Below, piece by piece: positions 1 to 7,865 of a stretch of 64,000 nt of DNA. The notes under the pieces are model-generated. The model worked only from the letters and a program-made list of their open reading frames with translations. It made no database searches and was not told where the DNA came from. The stretch lies in contig NZ_JAEVYN010000002.1 in assembly GCF_016807185.1 (NCBI RefSeq), forward strand, positions 1,544,528 to 1,608,527, written 5' to 3'. The stretch is from Leptolyngbya sp. Cla-17 (lineage in GTDB: Bacteria; Cyanobacteriota; Cyanobacteriia; Leptolyngbyales; Leptolyngbyaceae). The translations under genes were made by a program, and so were the position numbers. Numbering within the stretch: position 1 is the first letter of the stretch; each line of letters starts with the position of its first letter.

Positions 1-1350
1 GCCTGCCTAGATAAAATTCAGGAGTTAATTGCCGCTGCAACGGCGGATTTTGTTAAAAAAGAAGACTTGGAAATAGTCAAAAAGCTTCAGGAAGAGTTTG
101 CGGCTGAGTTGTCGGCACTGCGGGGTCGTGTTGAAGGTTTGGAGGTTCGTACGGCAACCCTGGAGAAGCAGCAGTTTTCTACCACCACAAAAATCAGTGG
201 TGAAGTTGTGTTTGGCGTGGTTAGCGCCTTTACCGGACAAGATGCAATTGGGCGCGATATTCCTAGAACTACGATTGTGGGTAATCGCGTTCGGCTTGAC
301 TTCGACACGACCTTCACGGGTGCAGATTTACTGAGAACCCGCTTGCAAGCCACTAGCCTCAATGCTCTTTCAGGTGCCTCGACTTTTACGCCTGAAGGGG
401 ATCTACGGTTTGCGGGAGCAGCCTTTGATAATGACAACAATAACTCAGTTGGCATTGATGCGTTGCTCTACCAGTTTCCCGTAGGTGAAAAGCTGACAGT
501 AGTGCTGGAAGCCAATGCGGGTGCGATCGATGACTTCACCGATACGATTAATCCTTTCTTGGATGGAGATGGTGGCATCGGCGCACTGACCCAATTTGGT
601 ACTCGCAATCCTATTTACTACTTACTCAATGGTACGGGGATCGGTTTGCAGTATCAATTGAATGATTTTATTGAGATCAGTGCAGGGTATCTAGCCAATG
701 ATGCTAGCTCTCCATCACAAGGTGGAGGACTGTTTAATGGACCCTATGGCGCGATCGCTCAACTGACTTTAAGACCGTCGGAACAATTCACTGTTGGTTT
801 GACTTACATTCATGCCTACAACACTGACTTTACCGCTAATGGTTCGACAGGCAGCAACCGCGCCAACTTGCGATCCACTCTAGCTAATAATCCTTTGCTA
901 TTAGATCCGTTTACAGGGCTGGATATTCCCACTTCTAGCAACGCCTATGGAGCAGGGGCATCTTTCCAGTTCAGTCCTAAGTTTGTGATCAATGGCTCGG
1001 TGGGTTACACCAAGACCCGCACTCTTGCAACGCGAGGTTTGCTACCACGGGGTGATATCGACATTTGGAACTGGGCAGTGGGCTTGGCATTTCCCGATTT
1101 GCTGAAAGATGGCAGCGTCGGCGGCATAATTGTTGGCATGGAACCCCGAGTTTCTGGAGTTTCTAGCGGACTTAGAGCGGCGATCGGTCGAGATCCCAGC
1201 ACCTCCATTCACGTAGAAGCATTTTATCAATACCGCGTCAATGACAACATCTCGATTACTCCGGGTGTGGTGTGGCTAACGGCTCCCGACCACAATGAAC
1301 GGAACCAAGATGTGGTGATTGGCACCGTTAGAACCACTTTCACATTCTAA
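1..1350 (+). CDS. Iron uptake porin (OprB-like), C-terminal part, open at the window edge
   Basis: Outer-membrane beta-barrel porin of the cyanobacterial SLH/OprB type, a family implicated in uptake of inorganic ions such as iron. The reading frame is open from base 1, so the signal peptide and SLH domain lie outside the window. The first visible residues (ACLDKIQELIAAATADF) are the usual linker after the SLH domain. A coiled-coil stretch (KKLQEEFAAELSALRGRVEGLE) follows, then FSTTTKISGEVVF, which starts the barrel. The remainder alternates polar and hydrophobic residues and ends in TVRTTFTF, with the terminal aromatic typical of outer-membrane barrels. A TTG at 67 could look like a start but lies inside the coiled coil, so it is internal. 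Family assignment is confident; the transported ion is not shown by the sequence. Confidence 0.9.
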   Translation, partial: ACLDKIQELIAAATADFVKKEDLEIVKKLQEEFAAELSALRGRVEGLEVRTATLEKQQFSTTTKISGEVVFGVVSAFTGQDAIGRDIPRTTIVGNRVRLDFDTTFTGADLLRTRLQATSLNALSGASTFTPEGDLRFAGAAFDNDNNNSVGIDALLYQFPVGEKLTVVLEANAGAIDDFTDTINPFLDGDGGIGALTQFGTRNPIYYLLNGTGIGLQYQLNDFIEISAGYLANDASSPSQGGGLFNGPYGAIAQLTLRPSEQFTVGLTYIHAYNTDFTANGSTGSNRANLRSTLANNPLLLDPFTGLDIPTSSNAYGAGASFQFSPKFVINGSVGYTKTRTLATRGLLPRGDIDIWNWAVGLAFPDLLKDGSVGGIIVGMEPRVSGVSSGLRAAIGRDPSTSIHVEAFYQYRVNDNISITPGVVWLTAPDHNERNQDVVIGTVRTTFTF

Positions 1351-1444
1351 ATTTTTGTGAGTGCCCAGCATTTGGAGCAGGTTTAAGAGCAGTTTCCAAC
1401 CATGAGTCATCCCATGTTGCGCCCTCACCCACATACTTGCCATG

Positions 1445-2608
1445 TTATGAGAGCGTTTTTTGCAGCGTGTAGTGGGTGTGACCGGGTGGATAGTCAGCTA
1501 ACACTCCAGCTATCTCGTATCCTAATTTTTCGTAAAAACCTTTTGCTTGAAAACTTAAAGTGCTAACCCGTGCGGAGGTACAACCGCGTTTTTGGGCTGC
1601 TTGTTCTGCTAGCCGCATCAAGCGATCGCCGTATCCTTGTCGTCTCAGCGGTTCATCGATCCAAAGCAAATCAATCTCTAGCCAGTTCCAGTTAGAAGTG
1701 AACCCAATCAAGCCACCTAAAATTGTCTGATGTTCATCCATTAAAAACAGATGGAGCGGATGCGGCTGTCGTTTAATGGTAAAAAATGGCTGAGCGGTTG
1801 AAACGCTGTGGTTATATTCTCGTAACCGAGTATCGATCAGATTGCAATAGCTTGGAATAGGGACATCGAATAAACAGATTTGATGGGCTTGAAAATGTTC
1901 TACACAGCAACCAAGGTCATGTTGAGTCTTTAAAGCGGTTGCATAAGCCTTCACTTGAAGGTCGATCCCCGTGATAGCAGTGCCCACTACCACCGCATAG
2001 GCTCCCATATCCAAGGCTTGTTTTGCCATTTGAGGAGAGGCTATACCGCCTTCACAAATAACGGGTACTTGCAGTTGTTTAACTAATTCAGCCAATAAAC
2101 TAAAGCCAGGAGGTTTGAGGTGTTGGGTGTCGGCGGTATAGCCATATAAGGTAGTACCTACCAAATCGGCTCCCGCATTAGTTGCCGCGATCGCCGCTTC
2201 TAATGTATCCACATCTGCCATCACTAACTTGCCTAACTCAGTGTGGATTCGAGCAATTATGGTTTCAACAGTTTCGTGATTGGGGCGCGATCGCAGAGTT
2301 GCATCGATGGCAATAATGTCAGCTCCTGCCTGAGCGATCGCCGCCGCGTGATCAAACTGGGGCGTAATATAAACCTCAAAATCTGGAATTTGCTGCTTCC
2401 ACAAGCCAATGATGGGAAGCGAAGTCTTTTGCCGCACTGCTTTCACGTGGGCAGGTGTATCTAACCGAATGGCGATCGCTCCTTGATTGATCGCGGCTTC
2501 TGCCATTGCCGTAATCACCTGCGGCTGATGCATCGGAGATTCAGCCGGAGCCTGACAAGAGACAATTAAGCCACCTTGAAGATCTCGAACGATAGAACTG
2601 TCTTTCAT
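1445..2608 (-). CDS. NanE-type N-acetylmannosamine-6-phosphate 2-epimerase fused to a GNAT acetyltransferase
   Basis: Two-domain protein of 387 residues from the ATG at 2608. A GTG at 2647 would add 13 residues, but MKDSSIVRDLQGGLIVSCQ is how NanE proteins begin. Residues about 1-225 form a TIM-barrel NanE domain that in the family interconverts ManNAc-6-P and GlcNAc-6-P. GGLIVSCQAP, the Lys in GLWKQ (about 71) and the Glu in VICEGGIASP (about 186) match the catalytic positions. Residues about 235-387 form a GNAT acetyltransferase domain with the acetyl-CoA loop RRQGYG and the FYEKLGYE motif near the C terminus. NanE is normally a stand-alone protein of about 230 residues, so the fusion is unusual. 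It may couple amino-sugar epimerisation to acetyl transfer, but that is inference. The neighbours (porin, devCA) do not indicate a pathway. Confidence 0.82.
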   Translation of the reverse strand: MKDSSIVRDLQGGLIVSCQAPAESPMHQPQVITAMAEAAINQGAIAIRLDTPAHVKAVRQKTSLPIIGLWKQQIPDFEVYITPQFDHAAAIAQAGADIIAIDATLRSRPNHETVETIIARIHTELGKLVMADVDTLEAAIAATNAGADLVGTTLYGYTADTQHLKPPGFSLLAELVKQLQVPVICEGGIASPQMAKQALDMGAYAVVVGTAITGIDLQVKAYATALKTQHDLGCCVEHFQAHQICLFDVPIPSYCNLIDTRLREYNHSVSTAQPFFTIKRQPHPLHLFLMDEHQTILGGLIGFTSNWNWLEIDLLWIDEPLRRQGYGDRLMRLAEQAAQKRGCTSARVSTLSFQAKGFYEKLGYEIAGVLADYPPGHTHYTLQKTLS

Positions 2609-2687
2609 GATCAAGTCTGAGTGATGAGGTTTGAGGATTGAATCCACTTCAGCTCAACAGTCATACCTCAAAATTTAGAACTTGCCA

Positions 2688-3479
2688 TCATTCAAGCTGA
2701 TCTTTCAATTGACCGTCTTCTAGATAGGTCACTCGGTCTGCCACATCTATCAGTCGAGAATCGTGAGTAACGATTAGTACAGTGCGTCCATTGTCTTTTG
2801 CAAGTTTACGCAGCAGTTCAATGACCGCATGTCCGCTATGAGAATCGAGGGAAGCAGTCGGTTCGTCTGCCATGATCAGTTTAGGGTTGTCTGCCAAAGC
2901 ACGGGCGATTGCCACTCTTTGCTTTTGCCCACCCGATAAATCACGAGGAAGATGGTTCAGGCGCTGATCCAAACCCACTTCTATCAGCAGGTCTTTTGCT
3001 TGCTTGCGCGCTTCATTTTTGCGAATGCCCTTCATTCTCAGCGCCACTTCTACATTTTCAGCCGCAGTCAGAGCTGGAAATAGATTGAATCCTTGAAAGA
3101 TAAAGCCGATATTTTTCAAGCGAAAGCGCGATAGCTCATTTTTTGACATGCGCGTAATTTCTTGACCCAGCAAACACACCGTTCCTGATGTTGGAGTCAA
3201 AATACCAGCCAAAATAGAGAGAAGAGTCGTTTTACCCGAACCAGAAGGTCCCATCAGCAATTGGATTTCACCACGAGGAATCTCCAAGTCAACGCCATGA
3301 AGAACTGGGGTAGAATCCGTTCCAGAGCGAAACGCCATCTTTACACCCTTTGCAACCACTGCTCGTTTGTCTGACTTTTCCCACGTGCCTGCGGTATGAA
3401 GGGAACGCTCCTGCACAGTAGATACAGAGTACTCTGGATGCTGAACTAGTTTGTTAATATGAATTTGCGAAGCAGTCAT
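2688..3479 (-). CDS. devA: DevA-type ABC transporter ATP-binding protein
   Basis: Cytoplasmic ATPase of a MacB/LolD-like exporter of the cyanobacterial DevBCA family. Residues about 77-84 hold Walker A (GPSGSGKT), 181-185 the signature LSGGQ and 201-207 Walker B (LIMADEP), followed by the H-loop in VTHDSR. About 40 residues without a recognisable motif precede the ABC domain, which is longer than usual for DevA. It lies downstream of the permease devC on the same strand with a 248-bp gap, larger than in tightly packed devBCA operons. In heterocyst formers DevBCA exports glycolipid with a TolC-like protein. Paralogues are common in other cyanobacteria, so a heterocyst role cannot be assumed. 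The substrate is unknown. Confidence 0.88.
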   Translation of the reverse strand: MTASQIHINKLVQHPEYSVSTVQERSLHTAGTWEKSDKRAVVAKGVKMAFRSGTDSTPVLHGVDLEIPRGEIQLLMGPSGSGKTTLLSILAGILTPTSGTVCLLGQEITRMSKNELSRFRLKNIGFIFQGFNLFPALTAAENVEVALRMKGIRKNEARKQAKDLLIEVGLDQRLNHLPRDLSGGQKQRVAIARALADNPKLIMADEPTASLDSHSGHAVIELLRKLAKDNGRTVLIVTHDSRLIDVADRVTYLEDGQLKDQLE

Positions 3480-3727
3480 TGATTCAATCTCTGGGTGCGT
3501 GTAGATGATACAGGCGTAGACAAAAGCAAAAAGTGGCTGATGTTTAATAATTTATGAGCGAGGATTGAGATTTTAACTTCAATCAATAATCCGTGTTGTC
3601 CGCACGATTTGGATTATTTCATAAATTAATTGAGCGGAAGTAGTGGTTTACTAACTAATGTAACGAGAATACCAGATGAGTCCCTTGTCTGAGTAGGTGT
3701 GTTATTGAGCGATCGCTTGTCAAGCGG

Positions 3728-4969
3728 TCAAGCTTTAAAGACAATGGCAGGATCAACATGAGTTACCTTTTGAATTGCAATCAGGGCAGAGCCAACACAC
3801 ATAAACACGGTGAGTCCAAAAACAGCGATCGCGGTAGTTGGTGTAATTAAAATTACAATTCCCTTCGCGGCAACCGTCCAAGCACCCAATCCCCAACACA
3901 GCGCCATACTGGGAATGTATCCCAAGATTGCCATCCACAGCGCTTGCTCTGTAATTACGCCGTAGATTACCCAATCAGACGCTCCCATTGCCTTCAGAGT
4001 TCCAAACTCTTTCAGATGATCTGAAACCGATGAGTACAAGATCTGACTGACAACCACAATTCCCACAATCACCCCTACGGCTGCGCCCAGTCCTAAAATA
4101 AAACCAATTCCAGTCCGTTCTCGCCAATAGGAGCGCGTAATTGATGCCATTTCCTCCTTGGTGTAAGCGTAAGTGTTAGGAAGCTTTGCCTCCAAGCGCC
4201 GTTTCAGCACCTGAAGATCTTGTCCTGGTTTTGCTTGTACCAGTACATAGGTGATCTGATCTACCAAATTTAGACGGCGCGGTTGAGGTTGAGGTTCACT
4301 TGGTGGAATATCAGCCGTTGAGAGCGGATTTTTGCAGTCCACATCGCCAGAATTGATCGTGCAATTTAAAGAGGAGCCTAATCCTGAAGTAAACGCATTC
4401 GCAGATTCCAAGGAAGAATAAATAGATGTACTAGATGCCATCGATTGAGTAAACTCGCTTAATCCAACCAGCTTGGCTTTTAGAGGTACGATCTTGCCTG
4501 TTTCTCCCACTTTCTTGAGATTTAGCGTATTGAGGTTACTCCTGTCTGTGATGAAGGTGTAGGCCTCTTTCAAAGCATTGGGTGTTCCCTGAGACATTGA
4601 CCAACTACTAAACAACCGACCCGTTGGATTAAAGCCCCACACTCTGATCGGAACGATTTTCCCCTTGGCATCCAGCCAAAGGGAATTACGAGAAATAACA
4701 GCTTCTGCATGGTCTACCCCTTCCACTTCCCGCGCTTGAATGAGTTGTTGCAGCGGCATCGGTAAAGTGATTTCTAACTGGAGCATTTCCTTGGAGGCAA
4801 TCCACAAGTCGGCATCTGATTGCTCGATCAATCGAGTTGTCGATCGACTAAAGCCATCCAGAATGCCGACTTGAATTGTTACCAGACTGACAGCAAACAT
4901 AATGCCTGCTTGAGCAACAAGAAAGCGGGGAATATCTTCAAATAAGTTTTTGCGGGCAATAGAAGCCAT
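3728..4969 (-). CDS. devC: DevC-type ABC transporter permease (FtsX-like)
   Basis: Inner-membrane permease of a DevBCA-type exporter, 413 residues. The layout is one N-terminal membrane segment (FLVAQAGIMFAVSLVTIQVG), a large periplasmic domain, then three C-terminal segments containing the FtsX-like core (GFILGLGAAVGVIVGIVVVS, and FGTLKAMGAS in the following loop). It is slightly longer than typical DevC (about 385 residues); the extra length is a Ser/Thr-rich and Pro-rich stretch in the periplasmic domain around residues 175-235, including PPSEPQPQP. It would form an exporter with the ATPase just downstream. The membrane-fusion partner DevB, normally the first gene, is absent: the upstream neighbour is divergent and unrelated. 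Confidence 0.87.
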   Translation of the reverse strand: MASIARKNLFEDIPRFLVAQAGIMFAVSLVTIQVGILDGFSRSTTRLIEQSDADLWIASKEMLQLEITLPMPLQQLIQAREVEGVDHAEAVISRNSLWLDAKGKIVPIRVWGFNPTGRLFSSWSMSQGTPNALKEAYTFITDRSNLNTLNLKKVGETGKIVPLKAKLVGLSEFTQSMASSTSIYSSLESANAFTSGLGSSLNCTINSGDVDCKNPLSTADIPPSEPQPQPRRLNLVDQITYVLVQAKPGQDLQVLKRRLEAKLPNTYAYTKEEMASITRSYWRERTGIGFILGLGAAVGVIVGIVVVSQILYSSVSDHLKEFGTLKAMGASDWVIYGVITEQALWMAILGYIPSMALCWGLGAWTVAAKGIVILITPTTAIAVFGLTVFMCVGSALIAIQKVTHVDPAIVFKA

Positions 4970-5258
4970 AACTTAGTAGATTTTGTACTTCAACCTGAGT
5001 GGGTTTCACTGGGGTTGGAAGAACATTCTCTCGGATGACAGAAGGTTTTCCAATCACTAGCTAAAAATAGAATCCTCGCCTTGTCTTGCCTAATCCGTAT
5101 GTTTTCTAAGAAACTTGACTCATGCTACAGATTTCTAGCTGAATGAACTGTGTAATTTACTGTTGATGCGGTTGCTAGACATTCTGTAGTCTGAGGTTAT
5201 GTCTTAAGAAAAGTTTTATTATTCTCAGATTTCATAATTGAGCGATCGCGTCAAACCT

Positions 5259-5564
5259 ATGCCTGCTTATAATTCTCCTGAAGGTTACGTTGTTGGTCAG
5301 GTTGCGACTATTATTAATCGCAAGCTATTTAAGAATTGTCATATTACCCTACCTGACTTGTCATCCCCCATCAGTGCCATTCAGTACCAAGGAAATTTTT
5401 ACAGTTACTTTCGGTACTTTCCCACTTTAGAAACTGCTCAACGAGTAGCCGGACGATTGGGCAACAACGGTAACGTAGTGGTGCTAACGCAAATTCCTAA
5501 GGGTTTGGTATTGTGGATATTCGAGTCTGAGGCTCAACTAGCAAAGTCATCGCCGATTAGATAG
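5259..5564 (+). CDS. Conserved cyanobacterial hypothetical protein (101 aa)
   Basis: A small soluble protein that I do not recognise beyond a general impression of cyanobacterial conservation. I chose the ATG at 5259 (MPAYNSPEGYVVGQVAT). An in-frame TTG at 5238 also exists, but it lies against a HIP1 site (GCGATCGC) that looks intergenic. The sequence is mixed alpha/beta with no membrane segment or signal peptide; FYSYFRYFPTLETAQ and VVVLTQIPKGLVLWIFE are its most distinctive parts. It is followed after 22 bp by another small gene on the same strand, so the two may be co-transcribed. No function is proposed. Confidence 0.7.
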   Translation: MPAYNSPEGYVVGQVATIINRKLFKNCHITLPDLSSPISAIQYQGNFYSYFRYFPTLETAQRVAGRLGNNGNVVVLTQIPKGLVLWIFESEAQLAKSSPIR

Positions 5565-5586
5565 TCAGCCCTTTTTTTAGAACTTT

Positions 5587-5847
5587 GTGGTTAAACGTCT
5601 TCCCCAAACTACTGCCTATGTTCGGATCACTCGCTACTCTTGGCAGCAAGGCACGCTGGCGGGTGAAGTTCGAGCGAATCAGTTTGAGTGGCAGTTTGAA
5701 TGGTGTTTTCGGTTGGGTGAATTGTCTGTGCACCCATCTTTGGGCAGAGCCCTAATTAAGGAACCATTAGGGCGGTTTCTAGAGCAAAAAGATTATCAGT
5801 TGGAACCCGGTGGCGATTATTCGTTTACGATTCGGGGCGAAGTGTGA
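5587..5847 (+). CDS. Small cyanobacterial protein resembling DUF3146
   Basis: Protein of 86 residues starting with GTG at 5587. The composition (TTAYVRITRYSW, repeated FEW, PLGRFLEQKDYQLEPGGDY) matches my recollection of the DUF3146 family, an uncharacterised cyanobacterial family of about this length. It has no membrane segment, signal or Cys motif. It lies 22 bp after the preceding small gene and ends 8 bp before the end of the convergent YqgF-like gene. Function is unknown and the family name is from memory. Confidence 0.65.
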   Translation: MVKRLPQTTAYVRITRYSWQQGTLAGEVRANQFEWQFEWCFRLGELSVHPSLGRALIKEPLGRFLEQKDYQLEPGGDYSFTIRGEV

Positions 5848-5855
5848 GTGATCAA

Positions 5856-6296
5856 TCATTGGCCTACGAGCCGTTCTAAATAACGCTCGATTAAGAGAAT
5901 TGCTACGATGTCGTCCACCGGGCGAGGAATAGTGCGAAGAGATTGGGGAACTAGACTCAGAAGTCCTTTTGGAGGATACATTTGCCAATAGCGATCGCGG
6001 GCTTCTAAGGTGCTGTTCCGCTCATCAACCATCACTATCCGCAGTGGATCTATAAATGCCTCTGAAAGTTTCAGCTTCCAATCTTTGGAGGAGGTTTGGT
6101 TTCCCATTATCAGTAAAGAAACTGGAAACGTCTGGCGCAGCGTCGTGATCTCGGCGATCGCCTCTGCGGAAGGAACCACTTGGTGATACTTTAGGATTCG
6201 GTCAACCCCCATCACTGCAATGCCGCACTTCAAACGACCGGGATCAAATCCTAAGATAGTGGGTTGATCCGGCAAACTAGAGCTATCAGAGTGCAT
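5856..6296 (-). CDS. YqgF/RuvC-fold nuclease-like protein
   Basis: Protein of 146 residues with the RNase H-like fold of the YqgF/RuvX group. The N-terminal motif GFDPGRLKCGIAVMG carries the first catalytic Asp. MVDERNSTLEARDRYW supplies the middle acidic residue, and PRPVDDIVAILLIERYL supplies the C-terminal one. YqgF proteins act in 16S rRNA 5'-end maturation or resolve DNA junctions. Cyanobacteria usually carry both a canonical RuvX and a divergent homologue such as this one, so the substrate is uncertain. The ATG at 6296 is preceded by a 329-bp divergent spacer shared with ispH. Confidence 0.75.
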   Translation of the reverse strand: MHSDSSSLPDQPTILGFDPGRLKCGIAVMGVDRILKYHQVVPSAEAIAEITTLRQTFPVSLLIMGNQTSSKDWKLKLSEAFIDPLRIVMVDERNSTLEARDRYWQMYPPKGLLSLVPQSLRTIPRPVDDIVAILLIERYLERLVGQ

Positions 6297-6625
6297 GGTC
6301 GAGGGGTGTCTAATGACGTGTCAAAAGTTGGTACAGGATTAGCAACTATAGCTGCCACGACAAATCGCCGCTGTAGCATAGTCATACTAATCCTTGAATA
6401 TGCAAACAAGAAAACGACCCAAAAAGCCATATACTCAACGGCTTAGAACTTAGCAGTATTAATCTTGAGCGAAAGTTGCCAGGCACAATAGGAAATTCTT
6501 TTGCAAAATCGGCATAGTCCCGATCACCGTCTATTCAATAATGGATTAAGTTTATCAGGATCACACGAGGCTAAGATGAGGGAAAATTAAAGCTAAGAAT
6601 GAATCACCGTGAGGATAAGGGTTGA

Positions 6626-7834
6626 ATGGATACTAAAGCGTTTAAGCGATCGCTCAACAATTCGGACAATTATCACCGCAAAGGCTTTGGGCATGAAGCC
6701 GAAGTGTCTGGGCAGATGCAGAACGAGTATCAAAGCAACTTAATTCAGCACATTCGAGATAATGGCTACAAGCTTCAGCGCGGCGAAGTGACAATTCACT
6801 TGGCAGAAGCCTTTGGATTTTGCTGGGGAGTTGAGCGCGCCGTGGCAATGGCGTACGAAACCCGGACTCACTTTCCGACTCAGCGCATTTGGATCACTAA
6901 CGAGATTATTCACAATCCCTCTGTGAATCAGCGATTGCGCGATATGGATGTGAGTTTTATTGAAGTGGTGAACGGAGAAAAAAGCTTTTCGGTTGTTGAT
7001 GGCGGCGATGTGGTCATTTTGCCAGCTTTTGGAGCCAGTGTTCAAGAAATGCAGCTTTTGAACGAGAAGGGGTGCAAAATTGTAGACACGACTTGCCCCT
7101 GGGTTTCTAAGGTGTGGAACACAGTAGAAAAACACAAGAAAGCTAGCCACACCTCGATTATTCACGGCAAATATAATCACGAAGAAACCGTTGCTACCAG
7201 TTCCTTTGCAGGCACCTACTTGATTGTGCTGAACCTGCAAGAAGCAGAATACGTCGCAAACTACATTCTCAATGGTGGCGATTGCGAGGAGTTTCTCACT
7301 AAGTTTAGTAGTTCCCATTCGGAAGGTTTTGATCCCGATCGCGATCTGGAGCGCATTGGCATTGCCAATCAAACAACCATGCTCAAAGGCGAAACCGAAC
7401 AAATCGGCAAATTGCTGGAACATACCATGATGCGAAAGTATGGTCCCGATCAGTTAAACAATCACTTTCTTAGCTTTAACACCATTTGTGATGCCACCCA
7501 GGAGCGCCAAGATGCCATGTTTGGGCTGGTGGAAGATAAACTTGATCTGATGGTAGTGGTGGGGGGGTATAACTCCTCTAACACGACTCATTTGCAGGAA
7601 ATTGCCGTTGAGCGAGGCATTCCTTCTTATCACATCGACAGTGCTAGCCGGATTGGTGCAGGAAATCGAGTGGAACACAAGCCGCTGCATCGTGATTTGG
7701 AAGTGGCTGAAAACTGGTTGCCTCAAGGTCCGATCGCGATCGGAATTACTTCTGGTGCCTCCACGCCTGACAAGGTAGTAGAAGAGGTTTTGGAAAAAAT
7801 CTTTGAGCTAAAAGCTGTGGCTCAAGCCTTGTAG
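6626..7834 (+). CDS. ispH: 4-hydroxy-3-methylbut-2-enyl diphosphate reductase (IspH)
   Basis: Final enzyme of the MEP isoprenoid pathway, converting HMBPP to IPP and DMAPP with electrons from ferredoxin. At 402 residues it is the long cyanobacterial/plant form. Three cysteines that would bind the Fe-S cluster are visible: Cys66 (AFGFCWGVERAV), Cys157 (DTTCPWVSKV) and Cys288 (FNTICDATQERQ). The loop GGYNSSNTTHL and the terminal GITSGASTPDKVVEEVL are also diagnostic. The product feeds carotenoids, the chlorophyll phytyl tail and quinones; menG is about 7 kb away but not in an operon with it. It converges on the downstream glycosyltransferase gene with only 31 bp between the ends. Confidence 0.97.
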   Translation: MDTKAFKRSLNNSDNYHRKGFGHEAEVSGQMQNEYQSNLIQHIRDNGYKLQRGEVTIHLAEAFGFCWGVERAVAMAYETRTHFPTQRIWITNEIIHNPSVNQRLRDMDVSFIEVVNGEKSFSVVDGGDVVILPAFGASVQEMQLLNEKGCKIVDTTCPWVSKVWNTVEKHKKASHTSIIHGKYNHEETVATSSFAGTYLIVLNLQEAEYVANYILNGGDCEEFLTKFSSSHSEGFDPDRDLERIGIANQTTMLKGETEQIGKLLEHTMMRKYGPDQLNNHFLSFNTICDATQERQDAMFGLVEDKLDLMVVVGGYNSSNTTHLQEIAVERGIPSYHIDSASRIGAGNRVEHKPLHRDLEVAENWLPQGPIAIGITSGASTPDKVVEEVLEKIFELKAVAQAL

Positions 7835-7865
7835 AACACTCGGCAGCAATCTATATACGCTAGGG

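Noticed and set aside
6740..7423. 227-codon minus-strand frame opposite ispH
   Set aside because: Antisense to a complete, well-supported ispH gene, with no recognisable protein features.
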